DNA of 30,843 nt from a virus. The stretch spans positions 1-30,843 of the IMG/VR virus record IMGVR_UViG_3300030380_000936; one strand, 5' to 3'. The notes under the pieces were generated by a model. That model was not told the origin of the DNA and ran no database searches. It was given only the letters and a program-made list of their open reading frames with translations. A program made the position numbers and the translations under genes. The first letter of the stretch is position 1. Each line of letters starts with the position of its first letter. Shown in pieces: positions 1 through 10,471 of the stretch.

Positions 1-1225
1 TATCTGTAGCTACTGTATTAATATTTGTTGTAGCGGCTGATTGAGCAATAGTAGCAATGTTACTTTGTATACTTGCAACAGCAGTAACATCAGAAGCTAT
101 TCCTGCAACAGTAGTTACATTTGATGATACACCACCAACAGCATTGACATTAGATATGTTTGTAGCAACTGTTCCAATATCGGTTGCATCGGCTGCAACA
201 GCATTAATATTAGAGTTGTTAGAAGCTACTGTATTTACGTTAGCAATGTTATTACCAACAGCATTTACGTTTGCAATATTAGTTGCAACAGTATCAATCT
301 CAGAAGTTGACTCAACAAGATCATTAGCAACAGTTTCTATTTCAGATACAGTTTCAGCAAGGTCAGAAGCAACAGCAACCACACTAGCAATGTTTGTTGC
401 TACAGAATTAACACTAGCAATATTTGTAGCTACTGTGTTTACATTGGCAACTGCTCCTGCAACTGTAGTTATATTAGAACTTATTGGACCTAATGCTTGT
501 ACATGCGTTGTATCTCCTGCAACTGTAGTAACGTTAGATGCTATACCTGCTACTGTCGTTACGTTTGCACTAATTCCTGCTACTGTTGTTACATTTCCAG
601 ATACTCCTGCAACTGTAGAAATGTTCGCATTATTACTTGCAGCAATAGTTATCGCATTAGTTGCTGTAGTTCCGTCTTGTATATCAGCAAGTAACGCTAT
701 GTCAGCAGACGCAGCAGAAACAGCTTGAGTATCAGAGATGCTCGGTCCTGCTTCTACCGCGCCAGTCGATGCGTTAAAAGCAAGAGTCTTGCCTTTACGA
801 GTGTCTACTGTAGGGAGGACAAGAGACACAGCAGCATCAAAATCTGTAAGTTGCAAAGCTCGACTAGCTTTATCTTCGAGGTCAGCAGCAATACCAACAA
901 TTCTATCTAACTCTGTATTCAAAGCTACAATATTAAATGCACCAGAAACAGGAAAGTCGGTTGTTCTCTCTAAGGCAATATCACGGGTAATAACAACAGT
1001 AGACCCACCAGTGATACCTGTGACAGAAATAGAAACAGTACCAGTAGAACCATCGCCACCCGAAACAGTGTAGTGATTAGTAATTGTTTTGAGTGTCCCA
1101 TCTACAAAAACATTAAGATCTGCATTATCAAAGAATTCGAATGGTACTGCAAAACTTGTTTGTGTTGCCCCCTGTGCTACTGCATAAGAAATACGTGGCG
1201 AATTGTCTGCAATGTTAATTGTCAT
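1..1225 (-). CDS. Tail fibre, T7 gp17-like N-terminal part (partial, runs off left edge)
   Basis: This minus-strand frame is open from an ATG at 1225 to the left edge, giving 408 codons with no stop. The ATG has a GAGGA ribosome site about 7 bases upstream. Residues 1 to about 150 resemble the T7-type fibre N-terminus that attaches to the tail: an early S-Y-A-V segment, a V-F-V-D-G-T motif, then I-T-R-D followed by a L-D-R-I segment. From about residue 195 the protein becomes a long run of 7-residue-phased N-x-x-T-V-A repeats, typical of a trimeric fibre shaft. It follows the gp16-like gene, as gene 17 does in T7. The missing C-terminus is probably the S74 fragment at the right edge of the window. 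The fibre assignment is strong; the host receptor cannot be read from the sequence. Confidence 0.88.
   Translation of the reverse strand, partial: MTINIADNSPRISYAVAQGATQTSFAVPFEFFDNADLNVFVDGTLKTITNHYTVSGGDGSTGTVSISVTGITGGSTVVITRDIALERTTDFPVSGAFNIVALNTELDRIVGIAADLEDKASRALQLTDFDAAVSLVLPTVDTRKGKTLAFNASTGAVEAGPSISDTQAVSAASADIALLADIQDGTTATNAITIAASNNANISTVAGVSGNVTTVAGISANVTTVAGIASNVTTVAGDTTHVQALGPISSNITTVAGAVANVNTVATNIASVNSVATNIASVVAVASDLAETVSEIETVANDLVESTSEIDTVATNIANVNAVGNNIANVNTVASNNSNINAVAADATDIGTVATNISNVNAVGGVSSNVTTVAGIASDVTAVASIQSNIATIAQSAATTNINTVATD
2..650 (-). repeat. Degenerate 21-base repeats coding for the fibre shaft
   Basis: The minus strand repeats a 21-base theme coding for N-V-T-T-V-A-G-like heptads, with variants such as N-I-A-N-V-N-T-V-A. 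At the plus-strand level it shows as recurring gcaac-agtagt and gttacatt words. Such repeats expand and contract by recombination and can misassemble, which matters because they run into the left edge of the window. Confidence 0.75.
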
Positions 1226-1303
1226 AGTAAATCCTCATTTGTGTGCAGAATATAAATCAATTGGAAAAGCTGCAACGCACAAAAAGCAATTCTATCCGCA
1301 CAA
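1226..1303 (-). promoter_or_regulatory. Intergenic spacer before the fibre gene with a paired CGCACAA motif
   Basis: These 78 bases lie between the stop of the gp16-like gene and the fibre ATG. They hold the fibre ribosome site and two copies of CGCACAA (1276-1282 and 1297-1303, 21 bases apart; TTGTGCG on the transcribed strand). The longer form TGCAACGCACAA at 1271-1282 recurs at 12319-12330 and, with one change, at 16032-16042. A late promoter is possible, but I see no convincing sigma70 -10 box at the usual spacing. Confidence 0.3.
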
Positions 1304-4300
1304 TTAAAATCTACCTATTCCTATAGATCCTACGTTGTCGTCTACAGCTCTAGTTAAATTATTAGTAAAACCTTTTAACCAAAATAATTGAGCAAAAGGG
1401 AGAACTCTACCTAAGTCTTTTGTTCCTTCACCAATGTTACCAGTTAAAAGATTTTGAAAACCTCTGTAATAATCCAATCCAACAGACGTTCCTGCACCTG
1501 TTAAGCCAGTAACAGCATCAGCTATGTTTGGTTCTTGTGGGTATTTAGCAGCAAGAAGACCACTAGTTACGTTAGGACCGCCAAGAGCAAGAGAAGTAGC
1601 CATAGAAGTATAAAACAAATCACTGTAAAGAGGAGCTAATCCAGAGTAATCAAATGCTCTAGCAAACTGATCTTGAAAACTTAAGTCTACATAATCAGGT
1701 GTTCTTATTTGCAATACCATATAGCCTAATCCAAGAGCAGCAGCACTACCAATAAACTGACTTTTTATTTGACCGTGAGCAAAAGCACCCATTGTCTTAT
1801 TAACAGCAGCAAGACTATAACTATAAAACTGAAATGGTAAGCCAAGCAATCCGCTTTCAATTCTAGCGTACCCTCTATACTTAGAGTCTTCTTTCATACC
1901 AAATTTTCTAGCAACGTGCATAGGAATATAAGCAATACCATCTGTAATAATTGGTTTGTCAGCAGGAGTACCCATTAGAATAGTGTTAGCAACGCCAGAT
2001 CCTAAAGCATTTCTAAATCTGTTTTGAGCAAGCTCATCTGTCCACTTATCTGAGTTTGCTAAATACAAACCAGACTGACCTTTTTCCCACTGACCATTTT
2101 GTTTAGCAATTCTATTTGCAATAGGAGCATCAATTAAATATCTTGCTAGATACTCTTGCTCCATCTTTGTTGCTTTGCCTTCAGAAAGCCGAACAGAGTA
2201 ATCAATCAAAGTATGACTGCGCATCATAGCGTCAAAGTCTTTAAATATTCTTGTAAGAGGAGCTAAACCATTAAGTAAATAAAATGCGTTTTTAGATTTA
2301 TCAAAGATGTTTGATCGAAGAGGGTTATTTCCTAAATCATCTACTAGTCTTAAATGCACACTACCAAAAAGTATTTCTAAAGCTTCTCCTGCTATTCTTG
2401 CTTCTTTGCCACCAAGTTTAATTTGACTATCTTGCATAACGCCAAACAAACCCCTCATGCTTTTACCAAGACCATGCTCCATAATTATTTTTGCAGGTTC
2501 AGTAAGTGTAGCTATTCCTGCCGAACCTAAATAACCAAGTTGTGCAGCTGTTCTTAATACTTCAGCAACTTGATAATCCCATGAACTTGGATCTCTATGT
2601 ATAACAGTTCCTGCTATTCTTTCATAAAGATGCCTTTGATCTCTTAGCACAGCATTTCTTTTTTTCTCTTTTACTCCTGCATCTATTAGATCTAGCTCTT
2701 GATCGTCTAACAATTCATCAATAGATCGACCACCAAACTGCTTAGAAAACTCATACCTAGATCCAGTTCTTGTAGTGTAAGCTCTCATTACTTGAATGGG
2801 ATTAGTGTGTATAAACTCTAATACTTCTGAGTTTGGTATATCAATCATTCGATGTTTAAAATGTTTTGATTTGCCCATGCCAAAAAACGCTTGGTCAAAA
2901 TCTAAAGGATCACCGTTGTTTATAATCCTATCAGTAATGTTTTTAACTCTAGCATTTACATCGCTTGTTCTTGTAGACAATGCAAAAGTTTCAACACCAT
3001 CTTTTGTCATTCTTTCTATTTCAGAAGGGTTGTCTTTAAACCATCTAGCCAAAACAGTTTCAAACTTATCTCTGTTCTTTTTAATATAGTCTCTATCCCA
3101 ATATCTAGGTCTAAATACAGATTCGTTTCTTGGATTTACTTTTGGTTCTGGTCCTGCTTCATCAAGAATAGATTGGTGCATTTCCATTGTTTGTTTTTGT
3201 CTTGCAATAGATCTTTTTATTGAAGCTTTCGCATCTTTATTTTTTGCTTTAGCAAGTTTCTTTTCAAGTAAATCAATTTTATTTTGACGTTTCTTGATGT
3301 CAGTTTTGTAAAAAGAGTTACTACCAATCATACCCTCTTCTCGTAATCGAATCTCCCAATCATCATAAAATTTATTAAGAGCAGACATTGCCCTTGACTC
3401 AAACGCATCAGAAGCCTTTTCTCCTTTGATTATTTTAGAGTCTACTCTTTCTATCCAAGATTCAAAATCTGACCTTTTGTGCAAATAGTCTAAAGGTTTT
3501 ATTGTACCTTTGCCTGTTGATTCTCCCCATATATTAACAAGATCATCATAAACCTTAACCATTTCACCATCTAATAATTTAGCGTTCTGATGCACAGAAG
3601 GCCTTAAGGCTTTACCTGCTTTATTTGCGGCAAGCAGTATCCCAGAATCATTTGCTATTTCTAATGTTGTAAGCTTTACGCTGTCAGGAATATTTTTATC
3701 TTGAAGTATTCTTTTCATTGGAGTTGTTACAGACTTGTAGAGCCATGAGTTCGTAAAAATGCTATCAGCAATATTTAAATCTGTAGTTGCTGTAGAAGGA
3801 TCTCCAACAGTATCGAAGTCAGATAACTTTTGATTCTTGTCAAAGCCTTTATCTACGATTGTAGGTTTGTATGTAGGATCAATAGACTGTCTAAGATTAT
3901 TTATTTCTATTTCTGCTTCTCTAGTTGCTCTTGCTCTTCTAGTTACAGGTATAGAAATCAAGCCTTGAAGAGCAGCACCAAAAACAAAAGCACTACTAAC
4001 GTTTATAGCAGCCTCTTGTTTTGTAGCCAAAGGATCAAATGGATATCGTATTGATTCTTGTGCAGCAACAACGCCACCAGTAGCAGTACCAGTTTTAAAT
4101 GCTTTATATGCTACACTACCACCTTTTATAAAATGGAGTGGTAAATAGTTTATAGCATCAAAAAACTCTGCGCCCATTTGCATACCCAAAGAAGCGTTTC
4201 CGTAAACATCTCTTCTAGCAATATTATCTCTTAGATCTTTTTCTAGTTGCCTTAAATGTTCCATGTTACTTGCTTTAGCAAGCTCAACAGAATACATTTT

Positions 4301-4516
4301 TAAATCATCAGAGATATTATCAACTGCGCTAAAGCCTTCTTCTATCTCAGGACGCCAACCAAATTTATTTACTTCTCTTATTTTATCAATCACAGGATCA
4401 TATCTCATAGCAAGCATAGATCCTACAACCTCCATAAACTCAGGACTTTCTTGTTCTTCTATTGGTCTGTCAGGAAGATAATCAACAATAGGGAAAGTTG
4501 TTAATCCGTTTTTCAT
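1304..4516 (-). CDS. Large internal virion / DNA-ejection protein, T7 gp16 position
   Basis: This encodes 1070 residues when started at the ATG at 4516, which shares one base with the upstream TAA (TAATG) and has a GGGAG ribosome site. A TTG five codons further up is in frame but less likely. Position and size match T7 gp16, the last core protein before the fibre, which enters the host envelope and helps DNA cross. The region around residues 410-450 is Lys-rich and likely coiled coil. The last 200 or so residues contain several hydrophobic stretches, for example around the F-Q-F-Y-S-Y-S-L segment, consistent with membrane insertion. I see no clear lytic transglycosylase motif such as T7 gp16 has. 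The assignment rests on gene order and architecture. Confidence 0.65.
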   Translation of the reverse strand: MKNGLTTFPIVDYLPDRPIEEQESPEFMEVVGSMLAMRYDPVIDKIREVNKFGWRPEIEEGFSAVDNISDDLKMYSVELAKASNMEHLRQLEKDLRDNIARRDVYGNASLGMQMGAEFFDAINYLPLHFIKGGSVAYKAFKTGTATGGVVAAQESIRYPFDPLATKQEAAINVSSAFVFGAALQGLISIPVTRRARATREAEIEINNLRQSIDPTYKPTIVDKGFDKNQKLSDFDTVGDPSTATTDLNIADSIFTNSWLYKSVTTPMKRILQDKNIPDSVKLTTLEIANDSGILLAANKAGKALRPSVHQNAKLLDGEMVKVYDDLVNIWGESTGKGTIKPLDYLHKRSDFESWIERVDSKIIKGEKASDAFESRAMSALNKFYDDWEIRLREEGMIGSNSFYKTDIKKRQNKIDLLEKKLAKAKNKDAKASIKRSIARQKQTMEMHQSILDEAGPEPKVNPRNESVFRPRYWDRDYIKKNRDKFETVLARWFKDNPSEIERMTKDGVETFALSTRTSDVNARVKNITDRIINNGDPLDFDQAFFGMGKSKHFKHRMIDIPNSEVLEFIHTNPIQVMRAYTTRTGSRYEFSKQFGGRSIDELLDDQELDLIDAGVKEKKRNAVLRDQRHLYERIAGTVIHRDPSSWDYQVAEVLRTAAQLGYLGSAGIATLTEPAKIIMEHGLGKSMRGLFGVMQDSQIKLGGKEARIAGEALEILFGSVHLRLVDDLGNNPLRSNIFDKSKNAFYLLNGLAPLTRIFKDFDAMMRSHTLIDYSVRLSEGKATKMEQEYLARYLIDAPIANRIAKQNGQWEKGQSGLYLANSDKWTDELAQNRFRNALGSGVANTILMGTPADKPIITDGIAYIPMHVARKFGMKEDSKYRGYARIESGLLGLPFQFYSYSLAAVNKTMGAFAHGQIKSQFIGSAAALGLGYMVLQIRTPDYVDLSFQDQFARAFDYSGLAPLYSDLFYTSMATSLALGGPNVTSGLLAAKYPQEPNIADAVTGLTGAGTSVGLDYYRGFQNLLTGNIGEGTKDLGRVLPFAQLFWLKGFTNNLTRAVDDNVGSIGIGRF

Positions 4517-7500
4517 TATGGCAACTCCCAACCATAAAACTTAACTATAGGAAGTCGTCTTAAAAAACTATCTTCAGATATAAATGGTTTCGCACCATCT
4601 TCTCTTGCTTTTTTCTCTACTTCTCTAGCATTAGCTTGAATTGATTTAAGTAATTGGTTGTGTTTATTTCTAGCAAACTCTTCTGTCATGCTAGTGTCAA
4701 ACATAGGCCATGTTAGTTCAGAAGAACCAAAATCATCAATTTGTTTGTCATATATTAAAGGTCGTATTTCATTGTTTTCATCCTTAAAATAAGCGTAGAA
4801 TTGAGGAACATCCCCACCATCAAACGGTACAAGAAATACTTCTTTTGTTTGGCCTGTTACTACAGTAGATTTTATTATTCTTTTTTGACCACTTCTTGTT
4901 GCGGCTTCAGTTTTTTGAATATAGGAAATATCTTGCGACTCCCCCAATCTAAATTCTCTAGGAAGCTCTTGATTAACAAGTTTAATAAACTCAGCTTTTT
5001 CTTCTGCGTCTGGGAATACTATGTCTAATGACATTTTAGAATAGCTTTCTCCGCGAACAAATGGGCTGTTTGGATCTATGACATGCTCAGAAGTTTTATA
5101 GTTTTCTTCAAAATAAGCATTAAGTTCATCAGATATTTCTTGAGGTGTTTTGCCCATTTCAGCATACATTTCTGCAATAGGTGCAAGATCTGACACAACT
5201 AAAGCGTCATTAGAAACTTCCTGCTCAACAAATTGAACAGGAGATAATTTGCTAAACACCCTGTCTTTATTTATTTTAGCAGCAGGAGAATTTCTTTGCT
5301 CTTTTATTTCTAACAATATTTCGTTGGCTGTTTTTTCATCTCCAAAATATGCTTTTTTTCGGGCAACTTCTCGTAAAAGAGCTTGATCTTTACCAAGTAT
5401 TTCACCGAATCTATTAACAGTACCAGATGCACTTTTATCATTCATTAAAACATTAGCATGTTTAAGTAACGTATCAGCATCTACTTCTGGACCAGTACCA
5501 TTTAAAAAGTTTTTGAGACCAGAAACAAGGCTTTGTGGTAATGTAACTCTTGAAAGCTCATAGAAAGCAGGAGTTGCAGAGTTAGGATCAGCCGCAGAAG
5601 AAATGCCTAAGTTTTCAAGCATTATCGTATCCATGTCTTCTCTATGCTCTTTAGTTTTATTTGTATTACCTGCTTTAATAGTTTCTCTTCTTAGCTTAAG
5701 AGCATCGTCTAATTTTTTCTTTTCTTTTGCACGATCTGTTTCAGCAGTTCTTATATCTGTTTCTCTTTTTTCGAGTGTTCTTATTATTTCTTTTTTACCT
5801 TCTGGAAAGTTACGAATAAGATTTGTAAGCTCTTCTGCTATCTCTTTATTGTTTTTACTTAAATTTGCTATTGCAGGATCATCATTTTTACCATCGCTTT
5901 GAATAAATAAACTTATTGCGTTAAGATCTTGAGAGCTTGCATTTTGAGTTCTATTTATTAATCCTTCTGCACCTGCTAATTTAATTCCATTTATAATATT
6001 ATCTTTTTCAGAATCACTTAAAATTTTGCTAGGTGTACTAACAACTGTACGCACAAAAGATGTCAAATCATCTTGTGTCAATGTGTTAGATCTGCCACCT
6101 TGAGCAATAGTATTACCCTGATCTTGCAAAACCTTTTTTGCAGCGTAGTTATTAATATTTTCTTGCGCTGTATTTTTAACTTCACTTAAAAAGTTTGTGA
6201 CAGTATTTGTTTGTTTTGAGTCATACAATGAAGAAGATTTTATTCTCCTTACTATTTCTTTTTGAAAAGATGTAAGGTTCTCAAAACCGTCACCATCAGG
6301 CGATATTATTGCTAATCGTAAAGAATCAATATTTCTATCTCTTGCTGCAATAGCTAAGTAGTTTCTTAATTCTTCTGCTTTAATATCTGAAAGTAAACTC
6401 TCATTTACATTTACTTCTTTGCTAGCAAAATTAAAAAAATCATCAGTGAGACTTTTCATTTTTTTTTCTGAGTGCTTTATTAATGCGTTTAAATCTCCTA
6501 ATGGATTAGCATTTGGATTTTCTGAATCATTATATTGGTTATAAATTAAATCTAGTTTATTATATCTTCCTGCACTAAAACCGCCAATATTTGTTTCAAC
6601 TTTTAATTCAAATTGATCGTACGCAATATTAGCTTTATCTTTTAAGTCTTGAATGTCATCTTTTTCATCATCGAGTACTCGTTGACGTTCAACAAGTTCA
6701 GCATTTTCTGCGCTGCGATAATCACTAGAAAGTCTTTCTGCATATGCCATGACATTATCTAAATCTTCGGAAGGCAAGTCTTTTGTGAATTGCAGAAGAT
6801 CTTCTAAATCATCAAGGTATTCATCATTAAGATTTGTTGTTACTTCACCACCAGTTCTAATGGCTAACTCAAATTGACTTCTCTGATAGTCATTCATCAT
6901 AAACTTAGGGTAAAGTCCTTCTATCTTTCCAAACACATAGGCAACTTGCAGCTCAACACCATGTCTTTTGCCAGTACCTTCTTTTAATAAATACGCTGCT
7001 TCACCATCTTCATTTTTGGCAACCCTTGCTTCTATAAAGGCTTTTAGTTTTTTAGAATCTTGATTTGTTTTACCAAACTCATAAGCTGTTTCTTTATCAT
7101 CTTTATTTGATAAAAGAATATGCTCACCAAGTTTTGTTCTTTGTCTACTAGCATTTAACTTGCCTAAAGATAGTTCTGTTTTGGCAAGCTCTAATGCTCC
7201 CTGTTGCTCTATATAATTTGTGTAAATAGTTGGCTTGCCGTTTTGCTCAGTACTAAACGCCATGTTCTTAAGGTATTCGTTTAAAGCACCAGTGACCTTA
7301 CCAACGTTATCAGGGTCATCTTGATATTTTAGAACAAGTTCATTTGTTTTTCTTTGTATATCAATTGATACTTCGTTCTGATACCTGTCTAGTATTACTC
7401 TTTGGTAAGCTTGTCCTGCTGTTCTTCCTAGAAAACCTTCCCCATTTAATTCGTTTAGTGCTTCTGGTTTTCCAGTTAAAGGATTAATATTAACAATAGA

Positions 7501-7695
7501 CTTTGAGTCAGCTTGAAACGCTAGTTCTGTACCTTCTTTAGTGGCTTGAGCACCCATTTCTTTAATAGATGCTTGAACAATTTGGTTGGCTGCTCGACCA
7601 ATACCACTATACTTTTCTACACCGCCAGTATTTACAGCCCTAACACCAACAGGTCCAACTGAAGTGCTTCCCAATCTTTCTCTTATTACTGGCAT
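4516..7695 (-). CDS. Large internal virion protein, T7 gp15 position
   Basis: This is a 1059-residue, highly charged, mostly helical protein with several likely coiled-coil stretches, for example the K/E/R-rich segment around residues 640-690. It starts with an ATG at 7695 that overlaps the stop of the preceding gene (TAATG). It lies between the small gp14-like protein and the gp16-like protein, the slot of T7 gp15, which forms the internal core and is ejected as part of a periplasmic tunnel. It is longer than T7 gp15 (about 750 residues). No enzymatic motif was recognised. The role is inferred from synteny. Confidence 0.6.
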   Translation of the reverse strand: MPVIRERLGSTSVGPVGVRAVNTGGVEKYSGIGRAANQIVQASIKEMGAQATKEGTELAFQADSKSIVNINPLTGKPEALNELNGEGFLGRTAGQAYQRVILDRYQNEVSIDIQRKTNELVLKYQDDPDNVGKVTGALNEYLKNMAFSTEQNGKPTIYTNYIEQQGALELAKTELSLGKLNASRQRTKLGEHILLSNKDDKETAYEFGKTNQDSKKLKAFIEARVAKNEDGEAAYLLKEGTGKRHGVELQVAYVFGKIEGLYPKFMMNDYQRSQFELAIRTGGEVTTNLNDEYLDDLEDLLQFTKDLPSEDLDNVMAYAERLSSDYRSAENAELVERQRVLDDEKDDIQDLKDKANIAYDQFELKVETNIGGFSAGRYNKLDLIYNQYNDSENPNANPLGDLNALIKHSEKKMKSLTDDFFNFASKEVNVNESLLSDIKAEELRNYLAIAARDRNIDSLRLAIISPDGDGFENLTSFQKEIVRRIKSSSLYDSKQTNTVTNFLSEVKNTAQENINNYAAKKVLQDQGNTIAQGGRSNTLTQDDLTSFVRTVVSTPSKILSDSEKDNIINGIKLAGAEGLINRTQNASSQDLNAISLFIQSDGKNDDPAIANLSKNNKEIAEELTNLIRNFPEGKKEIIRTLEKRETDIRTAETDRAKEKKKLDDALKLRRETIKAGNTNKTKEHREDMDTIMLENLGISSAADPNSATPAFYELSRVTLPQSLVSGLKNFLNGTGPEVDADTLLKHANVLMNDKSASGTVNRFGEILGKDQALLREVARKKAYFGDEKTANEILLEIKEQRNSPAAKINKDRVFSKLSPVQFVEQEVSNDALVVSDLAPIAEMYAEMGKTPQEISDELNAYFEENYKTSEHVIDPNSPFVRGESYSKMSLDIVFPDAEEKAEFIKLVNQELPREFRLGESQDISYIQKTEAATRSGQKRIIKSTVVTGQTKEVFLVPFDGGDVPQFYAYFKDENNEIRPLIYDKQIDDFGSSELTWPMFDTSMTEEFARNKHNQLLKSIQANAREVEKKAREDGAKPFISEDSFLRRLPIVKFYGWELP

Positions 7696-8201
7696 TAGGT
7701 TACGTCCTTATTGCTTTTAAATATATTACTAACAGAAGGAGAAAGATTAGTAGCTAGATCAGCTATATTAGTTAAGAAGTTAGCATTAGATGTAGCCCTC
7801 ATTCCTGCTGCTGCATTTTGACCATATGTATAAGATGTTGCAGCTTGGGCTGCATACTTTGCTTCAAGAAGTCCAGATTGTCTTTCTATATTACTAATGT
7901 CTTCCCCCATTATCTCTCTGTTTTTCTTAAGGTAAGCATCTACAGATCTTTGAGAAGAAGCAATCTTTGCGCTAAAGAAAGCAGTGTTTTGTTTTTCAGC
8001 TTCTAAGGCTTCATTTATTCTTCTATTACTTGCGTCTATAGCCTGAGCTTTTGCTAAGAATAACTCAGAAACATACTGACGAGCTTCAAGCTGACCAATT
8101 TTTTTTCTTTCTTCCGCAGCTTTTTTTTCTGCCGATCTTTGATCAAAAGTACTCTTAACACCTAAAAATGTTGAAAATACAGTAAGAGGATTAATAGCCA
8201 T
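7695..8201 (-). CDS. Small internal virion protein, T7 gp14 position
   Basis: This encodes 168 residues, helical and Ala-rich, with an alkaline heptad-like middle (residues 20-110) and repeated A-A-x-S/T-Y/G segments later. It is overlapped by TAATG junctions on both sides, so translation is probably coupled to tail tube B and to the gp15-like protein. Its length is close to that of T7 gp14 (196 residues), and it occupies the same place. In T7, gp14 is the first protein ejected and forms an outer-membrane pore. No signal peptide is visible. Confidence 0.6.
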   Translation of the reverse strand: MAINPLTVFSTFLGVKSTFDQRSAEKKAAEERKKIGQLEARQYVSELFLAKAQAIDASNRRINEALEAEKQNTAFFSAKIASSQRSVDAYLKKNREIMGEDISNIERQSGLLEAKYAAQAATSYTYGQNAAAGMRATSNANFLTNIADLATNLSPSVSNIFKSNKDVT

Positions 8202-10471
8202 TAGAAAGATACCTCCGCGACTAAACCATTAACTTGTATAAACATAGGTGCAGTTTGAGTTACTGTAATCTGAGGATCTTTATTATATCCCAATAAATAG
8301 AACTCCCTTTTGCCTGTGACCGCTTGCCTTGGTTGGCTAAAGTCATTGTTTACTTTTCTTATAATTAATTTTTTGTTGTTTACTGATACGGATAATGTTT
8401 CAGACATATCAAGTATAACCCTACTTAAACTTCTAGGCTGCCCTGTTTCTGGGCCGATTGCAGTATTAACATCTATAGGATTGGTCTTCAACTCTACATC
8501 AAAACCGAAACCTACCTGACAGCTTGTGAGAGAAGCGTCTACAGCCGAAACGTTAATCTGACCACCAGACACAGTAAACTTACCTAAGTAGTCTGTTGAG
8601 CTTATTACATCGACCTCTGCGCCATTCTCAAAAAAGTTTGATACAGTGAAGACTCCTGCCGTACCAGTATATGTGTTCCCAAGATCTAAACTTACATTCT
8701 GATTCAACTCAGTAAACACAAAACTTTTTGTTCCTGACCCTAGATTTGTTTTAATAACAGCAAAGACACGATTACCAATAGCAGTAACAGAATGAAATGA
8801 CCCATTAGTTTCAAACCTTGTCCATCCTGCAACTCCTTCAATGCGGTTAAGATTGTAGACAGCAATCTCACCAGTAAAATTCTGAGCAAACACAAATGAC
8901 TCAGCTGTGTTTACTGCGCCACTTATTACGCACATTTGAACAGGATCGCTTATTAAATGAGAAGAAAGCAATGAAATAGGATCAGCTTTATAAGCTTGCT
9001 CACTATCATCGAATACAAACTGACGTATCATCTTGCCGCCAATCTGACTGAAGATAGTAGCACCATAGAAAGGTTGCGGTCTTACAAACGTAGAACCAAA
9101 AGCAGTCTGTCTTTTTACCCTAGCATTTGTAGGCGTAATAGGTTGATTCTCAAATGTAGGAATAAAAAACTCAGAGCCTGCCGTAAAGATATGTATATCT
9201 CTATTAGAAACAAAGTGACGTATCGTAGCCACCTCGCCAATACTCATTACAAGTTCTAGAGAATCATCATCAGCAGCTTCACCAATGTCAAAGTTATAAT
9301 ACAACCCAGACTTACTAGCCCATACAGTATCAGGTTGTGCAAGCGTACCACCAAACCACAACCTATTCTCATGGAAGCCAACAGCAGCAGGATAACCACG
9401 CAATGAAGAATATGATTGCTCCATCCATTGTTGTGTGGGTGCATGAGTTACTACTTGTATATTACCACCACCATCTTCAGTAGTATTTGCTGATCCTCCT
9501 GCGGTAATCGTATATCTGTTTTCATCAATTACTTTTTGTATTGATCTTGAACCATTTATCTGTGTAGCAGTTACACCACCAACAGCAGAAGCATTTCTTA
9601 TAGTAATACTATCGCTTGCACTCATGCCATGATTTACATGCGTAATTTCTACTGTAGTAGAACCATCAATAGTTCTTAAAGCATTTGGAATTAACTCTAC
9701 AAATAATTCATCAACTACATTTCCTGTTGCCTGAGTAGCAGATTGAACAGAAGTAATTAGTATCTCAGCATCATGGTAAAGCAAAGTAAGGCCAACATGC
9801 TTAGAACTAGCGTAATTACCACCAGACTGACTTCCTGTTGTATCAAAGTATGCTGCGCTTGCTGTAACAGTAATACCATTTCCAGTAGTAGCGGAAGGAT
9901 CTAGCGTAACACCAGTTGCATGAAAGGGATAATATGGTTGATAAGTCTTAGCATCACCTGCTTGAAGTTGAAAAGTAAACTGCTCTACTTGGAAACTATT
10001 AAGTCCAGTTCTCACTATTTGCTGACACATAAAAGTATTATGACAAACAAATAATACATCACCACCTTGGGCATATGTCATTTCATGTAAGTATTCCTGA
10101 TCCCATTGTAATGCTGCACTATTAATATCTTGAGTAAGTGTCGTTGCTAAACTCAATGCACCAGTGGTCGGGTTAATAAAAAATATCTCACACTTCTGAT
10201 GGGAGAACGCTATTACATATTGCTCATCATCTGAGAATATAAAAGGTATAAGCCTTACTTGCTGACGTATTGCAGTATTTTCTGTTATTGCAGTAAAATC
10301 ATGCAGGGCTTGAAAGCCGCCACGTTTAGCTACACCACCCTCAGTTCTTATAAAGAAGTTCTTAACACTCTGAGCAGACGAGTTATAAATAGCAGAATCC
10401 GTCCTTGAAACCAAAGACGGACTAATCTCTCCATACTGAAAGTTTGTAATCGGTATTCGTGCTTTTTGCAT
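8201..10471 (-). CDS. Tail tubular protein B (T7 gp12-like)
   Basis: This 756-residue protein has an N-terminus typical of the family: a F-x-Y-G-E-I-S-P-S-L motif at about residues 11-21, a region on paired subunits (S-V-K-N-F-F), and then an R-x-G-G-F segment. Much of the rest looks beta-rich. T7 gp12 forms the nozzle of the short tail and is about 790 residues, so the length fits. It directly follows tail tube A with a TAATG overlap. Confidence in the family is high. Confidence 0.9.
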   Translation of the reverse strand: MQKARIPITNFQYGEISPSLVSRTDSAIYNSSAQSVKNFFIRTEGGVAKRGGFQALHDFTAITENTAIRQQVRLIPFIFSDDEQYVIAFSHQKCEIFFINPTTGALSLATTLTQDINSAALQWDQEYLHEMTYAQGGDVLFVCHNTFMCQQIVRTGLNSFQVEQFTFQLQAGDAKTYQPYYPFHATGVTLDPSATTGNGITVTASAAYFDTTGSQSGGNYASSKHVGLTLLYHDAEILITSVQSATQATGNVVDELFVELIPNALRTIDGSTTVEITHVNHGMSASDSITIRNASAVGGVTATQINGSRSIQKVIDENRYTITAGGSANTTEDGGGNIQVVTHAPTQQWMEQSYSSLRGYPAAVGFHENRLWFGGTLAQPDTVWASKSGLYYNFDIGEAADDDSLELVMSIGEVATIRHFVSNRDIHIFTAGSEFFIPTFENQPITPTNARVKRQTAFGSTFVRPQPFYGATIFSQIGGKMIRQFVFDDSEQAYKADPISLLSSHLISDPVQMCVISGAVNTAESFVFAQNFTGEIAVYNLNRIEGVAGWTRFETNGSFHSVTAIGNRVFAVIKTNLGSGTKSFVFTELNQNVSLDLGNTYTGTAGVFTVSNFFENGAEVDVISSTDYLGKFTVSGGQINVSAVDASLTSCQVGFGFDVELKTNPIDVNTAIGPETGQPRSLSRVILDMSETLSVSVNNKKLIIRKVNNDFSQPRQAVTGKREFYLLGYNKDPQITVTQTAPMFIQVNGLVAEVSF

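Noticed and set aside
57-728. Long plus-strand open frame at the left edge
   Set aside because: It is the antisense shadow of the fibre shaft repeats; the minus-strand frame continues the clear fibre N-terminus and has a ribosome site.
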